Assembly: GCA_009761415.1 (NCBI GenBank)
Contig: QUOL01000009.1
Location: 1,054,001-1,118,000, forward strand
Direction of reading: 5' to 3'
Source: Sarcomyxa edulis
Lineage: Eukaryota > Basidiomycota > Agaricomycetes > Agaricales > Mycenaceae
Length of the DNA stretch: 64,000 bases
Positions 50,874 to 63,602 of the stretch are shown one piece after another (within the stretch, counting starts at the first letter, position 1; each line of letters begins with the position of its first letter). The translations under genes were made by a program, and so were the position numbers. The notes under the pieces were generated by a model that was not told where the DNA came from, searched no databases, and saw only the letters and a program-made list of their open reading frames with translations.

Positions 50874-53800
50874 CTATGCTAGGAACGTGCCCTCAAGCCC
50901 TATTTCGAGGTCCAACAGCTCCGCCTGTTCTCTCTGGCCCACTGGCATCTCCCACTTCGCCCTGAATGAAGCTGCTATGTCTCGATGAACAGCAGCTTGG
51001 CGTGCTGCATAGGCTTGTTGGCCGGCTACCACCTCTGGAGTCCCTCCCTCACAGCAACGTTCCTCCCACTCTCTGACACGGTATTCTAGAAAGCACAGAA
51101 CACGCCTCATCTCTTCCTTCAGCAACAATACCTCTTCCTTCCAACGTGTCATGCGCGCCCGAGCCTTTGCCCATTCAACACGCACAGCTAGAGCATCCAT
51201 ATCAGTTCAGCGTATACGGTAAAATCAACTGACACTTACACGCATGCAAATTTGTTTCGTCGTCCTCGACAGGACCACCTTCGGACGTCCAGATCCAAGA
51301 CATGACCGCCCTACCACTCCCGCCTCTTGGTGCGCGTGGGCCCGCATTCCCTCCAGCACTTCCTAGCTTTCGTCGAGCCGCGATATCACTTGGATTTGGT
51401 GTATCAAGCTTCATGTGGTCTGCGGTGAGCTCACGAAATCGTGTTTCATAAGCTGTACTGCCCTTCAACGCAATAAGTGCCTCCCGACCTCGAGAGTACT
51501 TAGCAGCACACGCAGTGACCCTATCTCCAACCGACGAGATGAGTGATCTAGCGCGAGTGGTTGCTCCTTGTCCCGTTACATTGGCGTTGCGGAAAAGAAT
51601 AAGGTGTGACTTCGCATGGAGACGTGATCGAAGGGCATGAAGAGCGTCAGAGCACTGCGCCTCACGTAGCCGTACCTCCATTTCGGGAAGACCAGTCTTG
51701 CAGCCCTCAATTCGTTCAGATGCAGGAAGATCCGATGGCATCCAGATCTTAACATTCTCGGCCTTTGGAAGAGGTGCCTCACTGTCTCGCATTGCTTCCT
51801 CCAGAGCGAGTGAATGGACAGCGCCGGGCATATAGACCAATTGCAGTTTGCGGAACTTTTTGATTTTTGCGAGTAGGCTCAAGCGCTTCTCTACGATGAG
51901 TGCAGCCTGAGATGCGGTGAGTCTGTTTTCTCCCGTTACTTCAACGCGAATTCGGCGTCTGTCAAATTGGTCAGCATACAGTCTACGTTTAACTGATCAT
52001 CGGCAACTTACTGTGTGTCCTCAAGCTCAAGGCCTGCAACAAGAAAGGATGTTGCACTCGTTCCATGGATTTGAGCCGTGCCATTCTCAGCAGCCTCGAG
52101 TTCGTCCTTTTTGAGCTGTAACCGAACCTCTGCAGCCGTCAAATCTGCAGCTGATGATGGTGATGAACGTCAGTAAGGAGGGCTTGCCCAATAAATCAAG
52201 TAGAACCGCACCTGCACGTCCTGATATGTATGGGTTTGCCAAAGTTCGATCTTTGTCCCACGCCGACACCATTGCAGTCCACTCCTTAGACAGTGAATGA
52301 TCGAGTGTTTGATTCAGCTCGTTGAAACAGGTAACTTGATGGTTCCGCTCATTCGTCGCAATGATGAGCTTTCGTGAGAGCGTTTCGCCTGCAAGAATTG
52401 ATCAGTACATACATCTGAAGGGAATGTCCTGTATACTAACCAAAACCGATATTCTTCTCCCAATTGTGCCTTCCGATGGCATCATCAAGAAAGTCGTGTC
52501 GAGCACCTGGCCCCATTTCTTTGGTAGCTGGTGCTCTAGAGTTCAAACGTGCCCAGATTCGTTCAATTCCTTCACCATCTGCACGTCCTACACCAGTCTG
52601 ATATCCAAGAGAATTTTCCGCCTGGCAGGAGCTTTCATGCGCAGCTGCGTGCCATACCGGGACTCCAAACTGGATTGTCAAATCACCCGGAGCGCGTCGA
52701 ACATGTTCAGGCATTTTCGCCATACGAGATGGCAGGTTGACCTTCCATTGGCAGGCAATGTCATACGAGACCGTCAAGTATAGAAGGGTGATTCCGAGGA
52801 TTGCGGAAAGAAATATGTAGTCCATGTTTGAATATCTGATACCTCCCGTCAATATTCATTTGGACTGCGGTCAAATACACAGAGCAGCTTACCTTTCTCC
52901 TTTCTGGAGGTCTCCAATACCAAGAGGTCGCACCAATTCGTGCCTGGCACACACACATGCCCCAACTCCAGAGCTACGAAGGCCGGTTGTCATTTTCGTA
53001 TCCTTCTGCATCAAAGCGGCAAATACGATACAGGTGCTGATCTATGGACAATGTTAGTTTGTGACAAAGGATGATGTAATGAGGACTACAACTCACGTCG
53101 GCCTCTGAAACGTAGTTTTTCAAGTGCTCAAAATAGGGCTCATCCTTCACAAAATATGCCCACCCAGGTCCCAGAGATGGATCCCTCGCGTACGTTGAGT
53201 TCATCCCATTCTTCAGGCGAAAGTTTGCATCCATTGCAAGAATGAGCATGTAAAGAAACCTTTGGCATGGTGAGCTACCATTGCAATATGAGTGGACGCC
53301 GACTTACCTATATTTTGCCTCGATGTCACGCCAGCCCTCAGGAAGATTAATCCCGTCATGAGGGCATGCCCAACACTTCACAGCGCACTCGCCCGGAGCT
53401 GTGTTGTTCAATCCAGCAGGATCGTGACCCCTCCCTGATCTCTTTGCACGCTTTAGAAAAGCCCACTCGCGAAACATTCTCCCAAACGCCTTGTAGCGAT
53501 CCTAGAGATAAATGGCTGTCAGAGAGGTCATGCAATCAACGAAATAACAGCACATACAGGTACTCGTTGAACCCCAGATGCATCCGTACGGCGTTCCAGA
53601 GACCCGATGAAATCGTAAGTGCTCAGGCCACCGACGACATTGAGAAGATGAAAAAGATCCAGGACATTGAACGTAGCACAAGTTTTGGGATTACTGATTG
53701 TGGCGGGATACCACCGCTCTCGGAGAAGCTGAATGCGTTTTGAGACCCTCGAGGTACCACATCCGCATTCGTGCGCGGTGATCGAGTGAACACCGTTGAT

Positions 53801-54662
53801 GTCGATGACTACGAGGGAAATGGGCGGCTGCACTGGAGTTGGGCAGTCTTGCCCTCCATGCCCAAGGTGATATACAAGACCGAGATCTCGAAGGTTCCGA
53901 ATTGCCCAGAACGACCCATTCCATTCCTGGGATGGTGTCAATCAGCTCTCAACAGTATTCCAGTCAGCGGAAACAGAAACACACCTTGACGATATGAAGG
54001 GGGGTGTTCCTATGCCTTTTGAGACAACAGGACCGACATTCTACCAGGCTACCCGTGCAATCCGTACATTGGAGAAGACAGTCCTCCTCCTCCACGCGAT
54101 CTGGACTTTCAGAAGACATGCAACAGGTCTGGCAACCTGCAAGAGCACCGTCCGGCAAGCGCTCGTGACGAAGAATCTCAGCAAGGAATTCATCGGCGTA
54201 TGGTCTCCAGATCTTCATCGGCGAGTCCTGGAAGCTTTTAATTGAAAAGACATGATCCAGGAAATCAAGACCTACCGAGCTCAGATAACGCTTCCGTTTC
54301 CTGCTGAAGATTTCAAGGACTTGTGATGCTCTTGTCCCGTTAATCTCGTCATCTTCATCGTTCTCAACATCAACCACTATTTCCGGACCTTCCACCTCAT
54401 TTCCCTCGGGGAAATATCCATCTTCATCATCATCGTCAACGCCAGCTGCCCACGACGCGCCAAGTTCGTCCACGTCGGTCGGGTTGAGACGCCTCTTCTT
54501 TGCGACATGCTTGGGTGCTTCGGTTTGCCTTCTACCATCCGCTGAGATGATGAACGTGCGGTGGGTATTGACACTCGGGGAAGTGGAGACGGGGAGTATT
54601 GCTCGAGTAGATTCTGCTTTCTTGGGGCGGCCGGCTCGACGCCCTTTGCTAGGAGACAGCAT
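50874..54662 (-). CDS. KDZ transposase with CxC2-like cysteine cluster
   Basis: Ten minus-strand exons (54662-53985, 53926-53558, 53501-53308, 53259-53097, 53041-52893, 52835-52441, 52388-52212, 52144-52012, 51958-51240, 51187-50874) join in frame to 1,096 residues. The N-terminus has an AT-hook-like RRAGRPKKAE and a basic/acidic linker. The CxC2 cluster follows (GCQTCCMSS, CLLQCTDC, CRSCCLKRH, PLHIVKEWNG, YHLGHGGQDCP). The KDZ core then shows CWACPHDGINLP, LAMDANFRL (Asp), GVGACVCARHE, YDIACQWK (Asp) and GEGIERIWA (Glu). A helical C-terminus rich in arginine and glutamate completes it. It is intact and belongs to a different KDZ subfamily from the one at 25.4-28.8 kb. The TET/JBP gene lies immediately upstream on the same strand. 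Confidence 0.9.
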
Positions 54663-54835
54663 CTTGGTGGATCATAAAGACGGACTTTCGGAACTTGGAA
54701 AGTAAGTAAATGTCACATCAAGTCACACAGTGTTAAGTAGTTGGTACATTGATTGCTTACACGGACTCGGATGTGCGTCAAAGACCTTTGACTGATCCTC
54801 TCCGAGATCTTCAACTTGAGAAAACCCATCCCTGG

Positions 54836-56513
54836 CTACTTATTTTTACGGCTAAGAGCTTGATCATCCGCGAGATTCTCAAACTTCGAAAACATCGCCA
54901 GGGCATCTTGCCATCTAGAGTCGCCCTCTGCCTCGATACTCGCCAATCTCTCTTCACCTCCCTCCTCTCTCAAAATATCCTCTCGGGTGCGAAATCCGTA
55001 TCTGACCCAGCGAATCAAGCCCCCAGCACAGTATTGTGCGATAGATTGACGTGTTTCACCCTTTTGAATGGTGGTATTCCCGTGTCGTAAGGTGGCAGAT
55101 GGAAGGAGAATCGTAGACCCAGGAGGAAACTCTATGATCAATTTCAAATCAAACAGAACGATATGACCGCCTCTGGTGTAGTCGTAGTTCCCCAGGGCTG
55201 TAAGAGCGCAGATACCACCAGGCATATTTCCTGAATCCGTGTGTCCGAGCGACACGGTATTAGGGCCAGCGTTGATTGTCATAGCAGGGTAGCTACTATT
55301 GGAGAAATTACGGCGGAGCTCATCATGATGTTCGAACAGTTCGTCGATATTATCCGTCATGTGGCCGAAAATTCTTGGATAATAAAACGCAAGGGCACCT
55401 TTCGAGGCGTAATCAGTGCAAATCATATGCGGTGATACTGAGAACGTACTATTTTGTATCCCCGCGATTCTCTCTATGTCTTGGCTACATAAGATCCTGT
55501 TGATCGCACGCGTCGCGGCGTCCGTCGACTGGCAGAGATTCCCAGGCCTCTGTGTAGCAAGGTATATCAATAAAGGTGCAACTGCGTGAATAGCTGAGCG
55601 GCGCACCAGCTGCCCACCCCCATACGAAACCCCAGTAGCCAACGCAGCAAAGTTACCGCGTCGATGCTTGCGTGGAGTGATTCCCTCCTCCTGGCAGACA
55701 GTAGCTATTGTGTGACTTGCATCATGAGAAACTTGGTCCCAGGGCTTGGAGCTCGGATTGTCTTGCGGGAACCCAACGAGGGTGACCAATATACGCCCGT
55801 GCTGGTCGAGAATAACTTCAGATGTTCTATGAGAGATCGTTGTCAGCGCACGACGCAGGAAGACATGAAGGAGGTACATACCTTCCATCCCATCGACGCC
55901 TCTCGAAGCCTCGACCCATCAATTCCTCCAGCGTGAAAGGCTTTTTTCTGACTACGGGTTGTCGAACGCCAACAAATGCACTACGTGCTCTAGGGAGACG
56001 TGCTGCATCCATCGAGACAGTGGTTGTAGATGGGTTTCCGTAGTTGACTATGGCAGAGGAACGAATACGATACGATGGTGTAGGACCAGACAGGGACTTG
56101 GACTCGGCAGCTTTGATCCTCTTAGCCCGCCTTCGTCGTTTCGATCCCTGCTGTGCATGAAACGCCTTAGCCGAACGTTGCTTGGGAGTAAGCTGCATGA
56201 CCTTGGCCGGCAGCTTCGACCCCGAGTTCAGCGATGAGTCGATCGAAAAGAACGGTAGAGGCGCTGCTTTATTAGTTGTGGGTTGGTTCGAGTGTTCTAC
56301 ATGCAATTTCGTGGAGAAAATATCGCGCGACGAGGAGGGCGCATCTGCATCTGCATCACTGATGCTGAGGGATGACAGAGAGCTTAGCGAGGCCATGGAA
56401 GGAGTAGGAGATGAGGGCCGGTTCACGCCGTGGAATGAGAGCGGTAGATGTTCGTTGTCTCCTAATCCCAGTACATCACGCCGTATTTCTTCGTCGACGG
56501 ATTTCTGGAGCAA
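54836..56513 (-). CDS. TET/JBP-family 2-oxoglutarate/Fe(II) dioxygenase
   Basis: Two exons can be joined (56513-55883 region ending at 55882, then 55826-54836), about 540 residues. The N-terminal part is serine-rich with a basic nuclear signal (KRRRRAKRIK). The catalytic double-stranded beta-helix carries the metal and co-substrate residues in order: HTD in SLGHTDSGN, the distal His in SATLRHGNT, and Arg in KGETRQSIAQY, followed by GGLIRWVRYGF. This pattern is the TET/JBP dioxygenase family, which oxidises 5-methylcytosine or thymine; in basidiomycetes such genes are expanded together with KDZ transposons. The start is uncertain: the frame is open upstream without an ATG, so a first exon is probably missing here. 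It ends 173 bp before the KDZ start. Confidence 0.85.
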
Positions 56514-57238
56514 GGAACCTGCATCGAGATTGGTGACGATCGGTGTTGGTGTACTGAACGGCGAGAATTCGATTCCGGATCGAGTCTGGTGCAGCCCATC
56601 AGAACCAGCCTTCGAAGCTTCAGATTGTATGAGACTTCAACGCACCGTTTTGAACGCCATATAGATGAGGTCAGTAGAGATAAACCTATGTTGACGCGTC
56701 AGACAGTACAGGAGGGGATAATACGCGTCAATCAAGTCTGTCGACGCGTATAAGTAATCAAATTCCAACGCCCCGTCATAGTGCCTATGGGTCAGGCTCA
56801 GTGTACGGGGCGCCGGAGCATAATAGAAAACATGCATTCATAGGGCAAAGTATGAGCAGACTCACCAGAGCCTTCGAGGTGCCCGACTGTCGCTGCAGCT
56901 GGTTGACGTTGAGGAACGAAAAAAAAAATTAAGGTTGAGTTGAGGAAACCCGAACGAATTCGAAGCTCCGTTGCCAGCCGATATAAGAGTATAGGTTGAG
57001 TATAGACATAACTTGTTCTGGCACTGAGCGCTTACTGAGCGCCCAGAGCATGTTGACACGTGTTATGTTCAGAAGCTCAGCGCTCAGGTCGCGAACAATA
57101 GTCGCGAACATGGCCTCAAATCGAGTCTTTTCTAAGCCCATTCCCTTCACTTTTCAGAAATTTTCGTACCTTGCATTTATACCTCAACCCGTATCTCTAT
57201 TTACGCTACGGTCGTTTCTCGTTCTTCGTCTATGTGCT
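56514..57238. other. Spacer upstream of TET/JBP and gene A
   Basis: Probably a divergent promoter region and an unidentified first exon of the TET/JBP gene; a short frame MAFKTVR begins near 56,660 on the minus strand. No other gene is seen. Confidence 0.35.
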
Positions 57239-58113
57239 ATGACCCCAGAATCGAAAAAGAAAAAGGTTCCTAAAGCGAGCAAAGTCAAACACGCCATCTA
57301 TTATGCCAAGTGAGTACTTACAAGTCGAGCTCCTTCTCATGTTCGTCAATTTAACGATTCATTCCTCGAGCCATGCTCCTCGTCTACGAGAATCGTCGAA
57401 GCAACGGATGCGATTGAAAAGGTGAGTGATACATATTGCACAAAATGTGAAGGCGTGTATCTGAACCAACACTGTCTATCTTCAGAGAGGCCGTAAGGCT
57501 TGCTGCCTTGGATCTCGACGCCCGAGAGGGAAACGCGAGTACAGAAGTCAAACTATTAGGAGACCAAACTACTTCAGACACATCGTAAGCCTCAACCACA
57601 TTCCGTGCCATTCTGAATAACACCTGTTGCAGATTCGCAGACAAAAGAATTCGGGACCAGCTTCACTCCCCCGTCCATTCCCCCGATACTCTCGAGGATG
57701 AACCGGAAAATGACGCACTCGTACACTTCAGAGTCTACACCAGCAGCGACGACGATTACCAGGAGTATCCACAAGATCATCAGTCCCTTCCACGACTCTT
57801 CGAGCAGGTCCAGACATGGTCAGATCGTTGGGGTACGTCGGCGCGCTGGACCCATGAACTTCGCGAGGATCACGAGAGGGCTCTGGATAACTCAGGTGAT
57901 GGCATGCGGGTCTGGGTTGATGGATTGAAGAAGCACGCACGTCATGGACGAACGCTAATCCGGATAATAGCTCAGATAATTCATATGCCTCTCCCGACTC
58001 GAGAAAAGGATATACGACATATGTTCGCAGCCGCCATGGAATTGATGGACTTGCTATATCGTGGTATCGGATGTCTCGAAGCCAGGATTTCGATGATAGA
58101 TATGGAAAATTAG
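57239..58113 (+). CDS. Gene A: small basic-then-acidic protein, 233 aa
   Basis: Exons 57239-57309, 57371-57421, 57486-57584 and 57633-58113. The N-terminus is strongly basic and helical (ESKKKKVPKASKVKH, LRESSKQRMRLKREAVRLA), followed by an acidic linker and a helical C-terminus (FEQVQTWSDRWGTS, GMRVWVDGLKKHARHGRTL). Gene B, 340 bp downstream, has the same exon pattern and a similar basic N-terminus, so they look like paralogs. The type is familiar as a small multi-copy basidiomycete family that sits near DNA transposons; function unknown. Confidence 0.65.
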
Positions 58114-58452
58114 ATACGATCTCTCTCATTCATGATACCCATAGATTTGTTGTACTCTACATAATACCGATATGTCTTCAGAACATCTTCAAAGCATGCG
58201 ATGAACTTGTACCCAGAAGCAAGGACAATGATTCGTCCTTCAGCCAGACATAATTATATTTTGAGACAACAGATTTTGAACCCTGTATTCCCTTGCATCT
58301 AACAGATGTGCTGTCGCATTGTTCTGCATCCAGTGAGTGAGGTAGATGCGATTTCTGCAGGTGAAAGGGATAAAAGTCCGACGAAAGTTCAAGTCGCGTC
58401 CGTTTCGATCTAAGCTCATTACCAACCTTCCTCTGTCAATCCTCTGTACATC

Positions 58453-59235
58453 ATGGCTCGTCCTCGACTTTACAAGACTGTCGAGGAAAAGAAAGCTGCC
58501 GATCGAGCCAAACGAGCCAGGCACTATGAGAGGTGCGTACACTATGTACCCTTAGCAAACCACTGAATCAACAATTCCTCCATTTACATAGAAATCGCGG
58601 ACAGATCAACGCACGGAGGAAGGAGAAATACAGCAAGAATGTTTCGTACGTGAACTGAGATACGCCGAGGTGTACAGCAGACTCACCGACACATCTATCT
58701 GATACAGGGCGTCCTCGCTCTTGGTCAAACTAGGAGGGGGCGTGGTGTCGGAGAAATTGATATAGTGAGAATAGATCTCGTTGGCATTCAATCTCGTTTA
58801 CTACATGCTGATGAACAATCTAGCAAGGGCATCAAATGTCCAAGTCTTACCCAAAACCTTCACAAGGCCGAGCTCACATACCAATCGTTCTTGAATGGAC
58901 TGACTCCTACGGACTTTGTCGAGTCAGCATACGGTACCTATATCTCCGCTCGAGATCGCGCAGGCAAGGGAGACGGCAACGACTTAGACCCATGCGACGC
59001 TCTCACCAATCCAATCGAGACCCTAGAATCTATCCATACAGGAGTCGCCGCCGCTCGAAGTCAGTTGTTGCAGACTGACGGACTTGGAGATGGCTGGAGA
59101 CGTTGCGACGGTATTTGTCAGGAGATGAGACGCTTGATACGGTGGCTAGAGGACATCCTATGCTATGCGCTTATGGATGACGGGGAACTTGTGGATTTGT
59201 ATAACCGTGCTGCATTGCAGTTTCAATCGAGCTGA
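58453..59235 (+). CDS. Gene B: small basic N-terminal protein, 200 aa
   Basis: Exons 58453-58532, 58592-58645, 58708-58764 and 58824-59235 join in frame. The N-terminus is MARPRLYKTVEEKKAADRAK and then RNRGQINARRKEKYS, a basic pattern met in many Agaricomycete proteins. The third exon is the least certain. The C-terminal part is helical (LHKAELTYQSFLNGL, CQEMRRLIRWLEDILCY). No domain is recognised. The family resemblance to gene A lies in the basic repeats and exon phases. Confidence 0.6.
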
Positions 59236-59366
59236 ACGTGATACGGTTTGAGTTTCTTTACAGATCAATGAACGGATGTACGAATTTTAGCATTACAATA
59301 CAATATCGGAACACATCTGCATTCGTCTGGTTGAGAATAGTACACACACAACAAACCTACTCAAGC

Positions 59367-59755
59367 TCACTCGAACACTCGGTAGAACACAGATGAATAA
59401 CTGGAAATGAAGTGTCTCGCAACGTCTCTACCGTCATCCAATTCGTTTTCCTTAGCCCGCTTGCTCACCTCGAGAGCCTCTTCCAATTCTTTCTCCCTGG
59501 CTTGCCCGCTCACCTCAAGAGCCCGAAGCCTGGCCTTCTCTCTGTAATTTTCGTGCTTCCTCCACTCGGGCCATAATCGACAATAAATTTCCCACTGGCG
59601 ATAAGCAGCCTCGTCACTGTTGTCATAGATGACTGCAAACAGTCAGTTGGTCTCCAGGTGCATAGGTGGGAGTTTCTACCTTTCTCTTTGATGGGTATCG
59701 AAGGGTTAGGGTTTACCATCTTAGTAAGTGGAACTGGGGAAGTGACCGAGATCAT
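59367..59755 (-). CDS. Gene C: 113-aa coiled-coil protein with internal duplication
   Basis: Exons 59755-59680 and 59632-59367. The second exon encodes YRQWEIYCRLWPEWRKHENY and then a charged helix containing a direct duplication, ALEVSGQAREKELEE followed by ALEVSGRAKENELDD. The duplication is also visible in the DNA (about 48 bp). An internal start (MVNPN) is possible. It is convergent with gene B. Function unknown. Confidence 0.55.
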
Positions 59756-60864
59756 ACTGAATGAGTGAACGGGAAGGACGAAGAGAGAGGAAGCAGGAAA
59801 CGAACTTTGGGTGATCGCGGACAGATCGGAGAAGTTGGGAAGTCGTGACTGAGATGAGGATGAACTTTGGAGGAAACGAACTTTGGGTGGTCGCGGATAA
59901 GTCGAAGAACCCGGAGAAATTGTGAACTGCTTGTTATTGAGGGTCTCAATGGGTCAGTACAAAGTCGCCGAGCATAATGAGAGAGTAATCACTTGGCACC
60001 TTCGATTTTGACAATAACCTGAGGCCTTGAGGCCTTGAGGGAGGACGCGACTTTGAGAGGTGAGATGCTAGTCAGTGACCAGTGACTAGTGACTAGTGAC
60101 CGTGACCATTCATCTCTGTCGTTTTCAAGTTCTTTTGCGGGACTCTGGTCACTCTCGTGTGGGCTCGGAGTTCACGGAAAACAGATGCTCGTATATCTAT
60201 TGGTATAACCGCGTCCCTCCAGGAGGTTTACGCACAAACATCGACCGCAGTGCTTCACCAATGCCTTGACGAGAATTTCTACAATACCCGCATATCTCTT
60301 GTCAACCTCGAAAAGATCCAAGGTGATAAGCGTTCTATGTGCGAGAATAGTGAGTCTCAATGCTGCATCTGATATCATCAGAGCTAAAGTCCACTTTGCG
60401 CAGGATGTTCACCCAGCCACACCCCCCGAGGAGATTTCTATACTCAAACTTCTGAGGGCCCACAGTCGAGAGGTATCACAGACGTTCTTTTGCTTGGATG
60501 TAAGACTAGGTGCTCCAGGCAAGACAATCTACAGAGGTGAGATTCAGGTCTCATGACGATGGCAGTATTTGAACTTATCTATTCTCAGTCACCGTACACC
60601 TATCACCTGGGTCGCGCGATGTATCTACCTCTTCCGTCCTGTGCATTCCAGGTTATCCTACTGGTACAACACAATTCCATGAACCATCGCGTTGGAGCTA
60701 GACATAAAGACAACTCTACTCCTGTAGAGCTTGTATCCGAACTGTTTGCTGCAGCAGATCGGATGACATCATCACGCCTGTCCCACTTCTCCCTCTTCAT
60801 CTATTCGAGAGCACGCTCGCCTCTGTATACCTTATAGCTCCCGTAATATCGAAACGACTGCTTC
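59756..60864. other. Repeat-rich intergenic region
   Basis: Holds a duplicated motif (CGAACTTTGGGTG, 59800-59905), a GAGGCCTT repeat (60,020) and a GTGACTAGTGACTA repeat (60,075-60,110). Between 60,180 and 60,540 several exon-like frames are open on the plus strand, but I could not assemble a convincing gene. Confidence 0.4.
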
Positions 60865-63602
60865 ATGGCGCGAAAAGGCAAAAAAATGGACAAGAAGGAT
60901 CGACGGAATCAAAAGATGTGGGCAGAAGGGGCGCGAGAAGATATTTTACGCCCCCACATTCCAGCATACGCCGACGCACTTAGGCATGGTTGGGTAGCAG
61001 AACGCGACTACTTTGCCCGCATTTGCAATGAATATCACGTTTTAATCGACTGGCGTTTGGCGGACGACGAGGAGCCGGATTTGCCTTTGCCAGCGTATAA
61101 TCCGGCGGCACCGCCTCGCGAAGAAGAACTCACCGCCGAGGAAGTTGTTCTACGAGCCAATCGCATTGCTGATAGAAATGGGGTACGTCCATTTGTGCAT
61201 CGATCTTCTCTTCCAACCTGATTTGGCTCCATGTCAGGCCATCCGCCGTTGGCTGAAGTACAGAGTCAATCGTCTTCAAAAAGATCGCGTGCCCACAATG
61301 AACTTGAAAGCAGACCCATATTCCACTCTCCTCCTTTCCCTGACTGGGGTTTCAGCAAAGATACCCAAACGTCGCCAAGGCGCCCAACAACTCCAGTTTG
61401 AGCAAAGAGATACGATGAGGGCTGAGGTTGCATCCCAATGGTCAACCTTCCTCGAGGAGAATCCGACCTCCTTGAAGAAACATCCTGGTCCAGCGTTCCG
61501 CGCGAAAGTAGCGAAAGAGATGTACGAGGCACTTTCCAAGGAGGAGAGAGAGACGTTAATCAGGAACGCGGAAAAGGAGCGAACAAAAGCAGTCGACGCG
61601 TTCAAGGATGCCTCAACAAGACCTCCATCCAAAGCTCCTATTGATCGACAAAGGTATGTGAACATGTACTTGAACCTGACGCGATGCTTACATGATTCTG
61701 CTTCCAGATGCATCGATAATTTGGGGCCATTCCTTGCCCCAATTCTTGAAGGAATACAAGAACTTACTGGCTTACATTGTCTCGTCATTGTTGGCGGGTG
61801 TATGCCCAATCAAGATGGAGAGATTGGAACGCTCAGGTGTGTACCATATTTATTTAGATTATGCTATGCATTATAATATTTCCGTTGCTGCAGCTTCAGC
61901 CGAGGATTCAACCGTGCAGCCATTCCTCGTCTATGGCCTGAATGGCAGGCAGCGCGTTTCAACAGCGAGGTCTCGGGGTTCTTCAAGGAATATCTCGAGA
62001 CCTGCTATAGTAAGTACTCTATATTTCGTCTTCGCGTCCATTATTAACAATCAATACCTTGCAGCATCAGCAGATCGGGCAGCAGCTGCGTTACACGTAG
62101 ACGATCCCCTTGAATTTGCCCGGTACCAGATGGAGAAGGATGCGATGGAGGAGGGTATGGTTTCTGACTCTGATGAAGACAGCCATTCAGATGAGTCTGA
62201 AGATGAAGCTGAGGGGCAGCGGAAGAGGAAGAGGATGATGGCAAAGGAGAAGGAGAGGGAGAAGAAGAGGGGGAAGGAGAAACCCAACAGGGCCAAGAAT
62301 ACCAGACCAACGGCATTGTCGACGGGCGCCACCACCGTTCCTCCTGAACCCGCCGCCCTCACTGAACCCGCCGTCCCTACTGAACCCGCCGTCCCTACTG
62401 AACCCGCCGACCGTCCTGAACCCGCCCCTACTCCATCTACGTCGCCTCCACCTCTTACACCTACAGAAATTTACCAACGCGAGCGAAATGCAAACATTGC
62501 TCGGCACCAAGCCCTTCTCAAAGAAATGGGCCTCGACGCAGAGTCACAACGCAAAATCTTTGGAGACCCACCTCCAAAGCAAAAGACTGCTCCAAAGCCT
62601 CGTCCGAAACCTCGCCCTGTACAGCCAACCCGTCGATCAACGCGTCTGGACGCAATGGATGTGGACTCCAATGGCACGCCATCCTCGTCGGGTGCAAGTG
62701 AGGCAACAGAGATTGCTGATGGAGGAGAAGACTCAGGCGGATTGAAGAATGTCGGTTGCGACGTCGATAACCCGCAATCAGGACCTTCAACTGATATAAA
62801 CACCAACGCCGGTCATCCTTCTTCCACCACTCCACTTAACAGTGGTCTACCGTTTCATTCAACCGCGACAGCATTATCAGTCTCGACGGTCATGCCCTCC
62901 ATCCAGAACACACCCGACGATGTTCTTCAGACTCAAGTGGATGTCGATATACCACAAATTCCTCCAGGCCCAGCTATCAGAACTGGACCACTTACCAAGA
63001 TCCTGAATGGCGCGCCGACAGACTCCTCTAGCCCTAGTACCTCCGATGGAATTGGGATTCCTGACAATGCACCGCCGTGGTTCAAAAACGCAATCAAACA
63101 AATCCTTACCATTCGTCTGGGCGCAGAATTCGATGGCGTCCTCTGGCTTCTTATTCAACTCGAGACCTTGTATCAGTTTAAGAATGGCCGCGACGCGATA
63201 CCGAAAGCTGGGCGGCCTGACCAGCTTAGCGCTTGGATTATCGACGGACGAGGATCTCGCAGCAACAAGCCGCAGATTGTAACAGACGTGGATTTGTTTC
63301 GCAGGAGATGGCGAGCTTGGTGGATCTCGTTCCAGCCGGAATGGAGAGGACTGAAGACACCAGACGATTGGCCGTCTGCGGTGGATACATACAAAGAAGA
63401 TTGGGCAACACTCATCAAACCAGGTGCCAACGGGGTTATTGGAGTGGTAGCCTGCCTCTACTGGTGGGGATGCGCCGTACAGAACAAGGTCGAAGGTGCT
63501 AATAATGCTGGCGATATTGCGGACTGGATAGAAGCGGTCGACGATGTCGGATGGGTATTGCAGGGTCTAGTACAGCACCTCGAGATGAACCCAATCATCT
63601 AG
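60865..63602 (+). CDS. Gene D: large Agaricomycete family protein of unknown function, 838 aa
   Basis: Five exons (60865-61182, 61238-61653, 61708-61836, 61894-62009, 62065-63602). Exon 1 starts basic (MARKGKKMDKKDRRNQKM). Exon 2 has an HMG-box-like helical stretch (VASQWSTFLEENPTSLKKH to MYEALSKEERETLI). Exons 3-4 hold the conserved core (LGPFLAPILEGIQELTG, LVIVGGCMPNQDGEIGTL, RLWPEWQAARFNSEVSGFF). Exon 5 carries acidic, lysine-rich and proline repeats (EPAVPTEPAVPTEPAD) and a tryptophan-rich C-terminal block (WRAWWISFQPEWRGLKTPDD, CLYWWGCAVQNK). I know the core from multi-copy mushroom genes without assigned function. HMG-like DNA binding is inference. Confidence 0.75.

Noticed and set aside
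60157..60837. Possible small spliced gene on the plus strand
   Set aside because: Several frames stay open through the same candidate introns, no frame is favoured and no family is recognised.
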